From an uncultured Lachnospiraceae bacterium (GTDB lineage: Bacteria; Bacillota; Clostridia; Lachnospirales; Lachnospiraceae), in the NCBI GenBank assembly GCA_900550235.1, contig URRQ01000022.1, positions 1 through 39,237 on the forward strand: a DNA stretch of 39,237 bases, given 5' to 3'. The notes under the pieces are model-generated. The model did not search any database, had not been told where the DNA came from, and saw only the letters and a list, made by a program, of their open reading frames with translations. Shown here in pieces: positions 39,200 to 39,237 of this stretch. Within the stretch, counting starts at the first letter, position 1. Each line of letters opens with the position of its first letter. The position numbers and the translations under genes were made by a program.

Positions 39200-39237
39200 A
39201 AAGGAAATAGACGGTTTGAGTTTAGAAGATATAAAAA

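Noticed and set aside
1..39237. CRISPR arrays, rRNA, tRNA, complete insertion sequences or prophage
   Set aside because: No regularly spaced repeats, no conserved RNA gene sequences, and no transposase, integrase or phage structural genes were seen; the only candidate mobile-type gene is the Rpn nuclease.

Overview
The window looks like chromosome of a gut-type anaerobic Firmicute, most probably Lachnospiraceae. The base composition is low to moderate GC, Shine-Dalgarno sites are strong (AGGAGG), genes are tightly packed, and there are many oxygen-sensitive enzymes: a glycyl radical enzyme, radical SAM proteins, ferredoxin-fused sulfite reductase, nitrogenase-like and double-cubane-cluster proteins. 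Species cannot be told from the sequence alone. There are no rRNA, tRNA, CRISPR or complete insertion sequences.

Layout. (1) 1-470: the start of a leftward gene at the edge, and an isolated C-terminal domain resembling that of GH32 fructosidases. (2) 545-9005: a LysR regulator diverges from a six-gene operon: CoA-disulfide-reductase-like flavoprotein, siroheme sulfite reductase with ferredoxin domain, three-part metal/cobalamin-class ABC importer, and a triple-fusion siroheme/uroporphyrinogen enzyme. (3) 9006-10672: a DUF4143 ATPase behind a promoter with a palindrome and direct repeats, then two coupled mini-ORFs. (4) 10673-19430: a Crp/Fnr-family regulator diverges from an operon of YjjI-type glycyl radical enzyme, its YjjW activase, nucleoside hydrolase and a BMP-type nucleoside ABC importer. 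(5) 19378-22596: a biotin operon, birA-bioY-bioB-bioD, behind a BirA operator that is also the terminator of the preceding operon. (6) 22597-23958: a relic area with a HigB-like toxin remnant, a perfect TGTGA-N6-TCACA palindrome and a frameshifted Rpn-family nuclease.

(7) 24098-28993 is the most unusual block: a lone [FeFe]-hydrogenase H-cluster-like domain, NifD-like and NifK-like proteins, a NifH-like ORF that is an in-frame three-way chimera (NifH head, sugar-permease middle, tail resembling RACo corrinoid activators), and a UroD/MtaA-type methyltransferase. I read it as a nitrogenase-like plus corrinoid methyl-transfer system that has been damaged here. (8) 29053-31125: a double-cubane-cluster protein and its ASKHA ATPase activator, a second kind of ATP-driven low-potential reductase, on divergent promoters. 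(9) 31175-35799: M42 and M55 aminopeptidases divergent from an amidohydrolase and an EamA exporter. (10) 35854-39049: a short KdpD-type kinase, KdpE-type regulator and an AGCS amino acid:sodium symporter, followed by terminators.

Working together: block 2 probably reduces a sulfur oxyanion and makes its own siroheme; block 4 probably imports and cleaves nucleosides and sends a product to a glycyl radical enzyme of unknown substrate; block 5 salvages biotin or completes its last steps; blocks 7 and 8 are reductases of unknown substrate.
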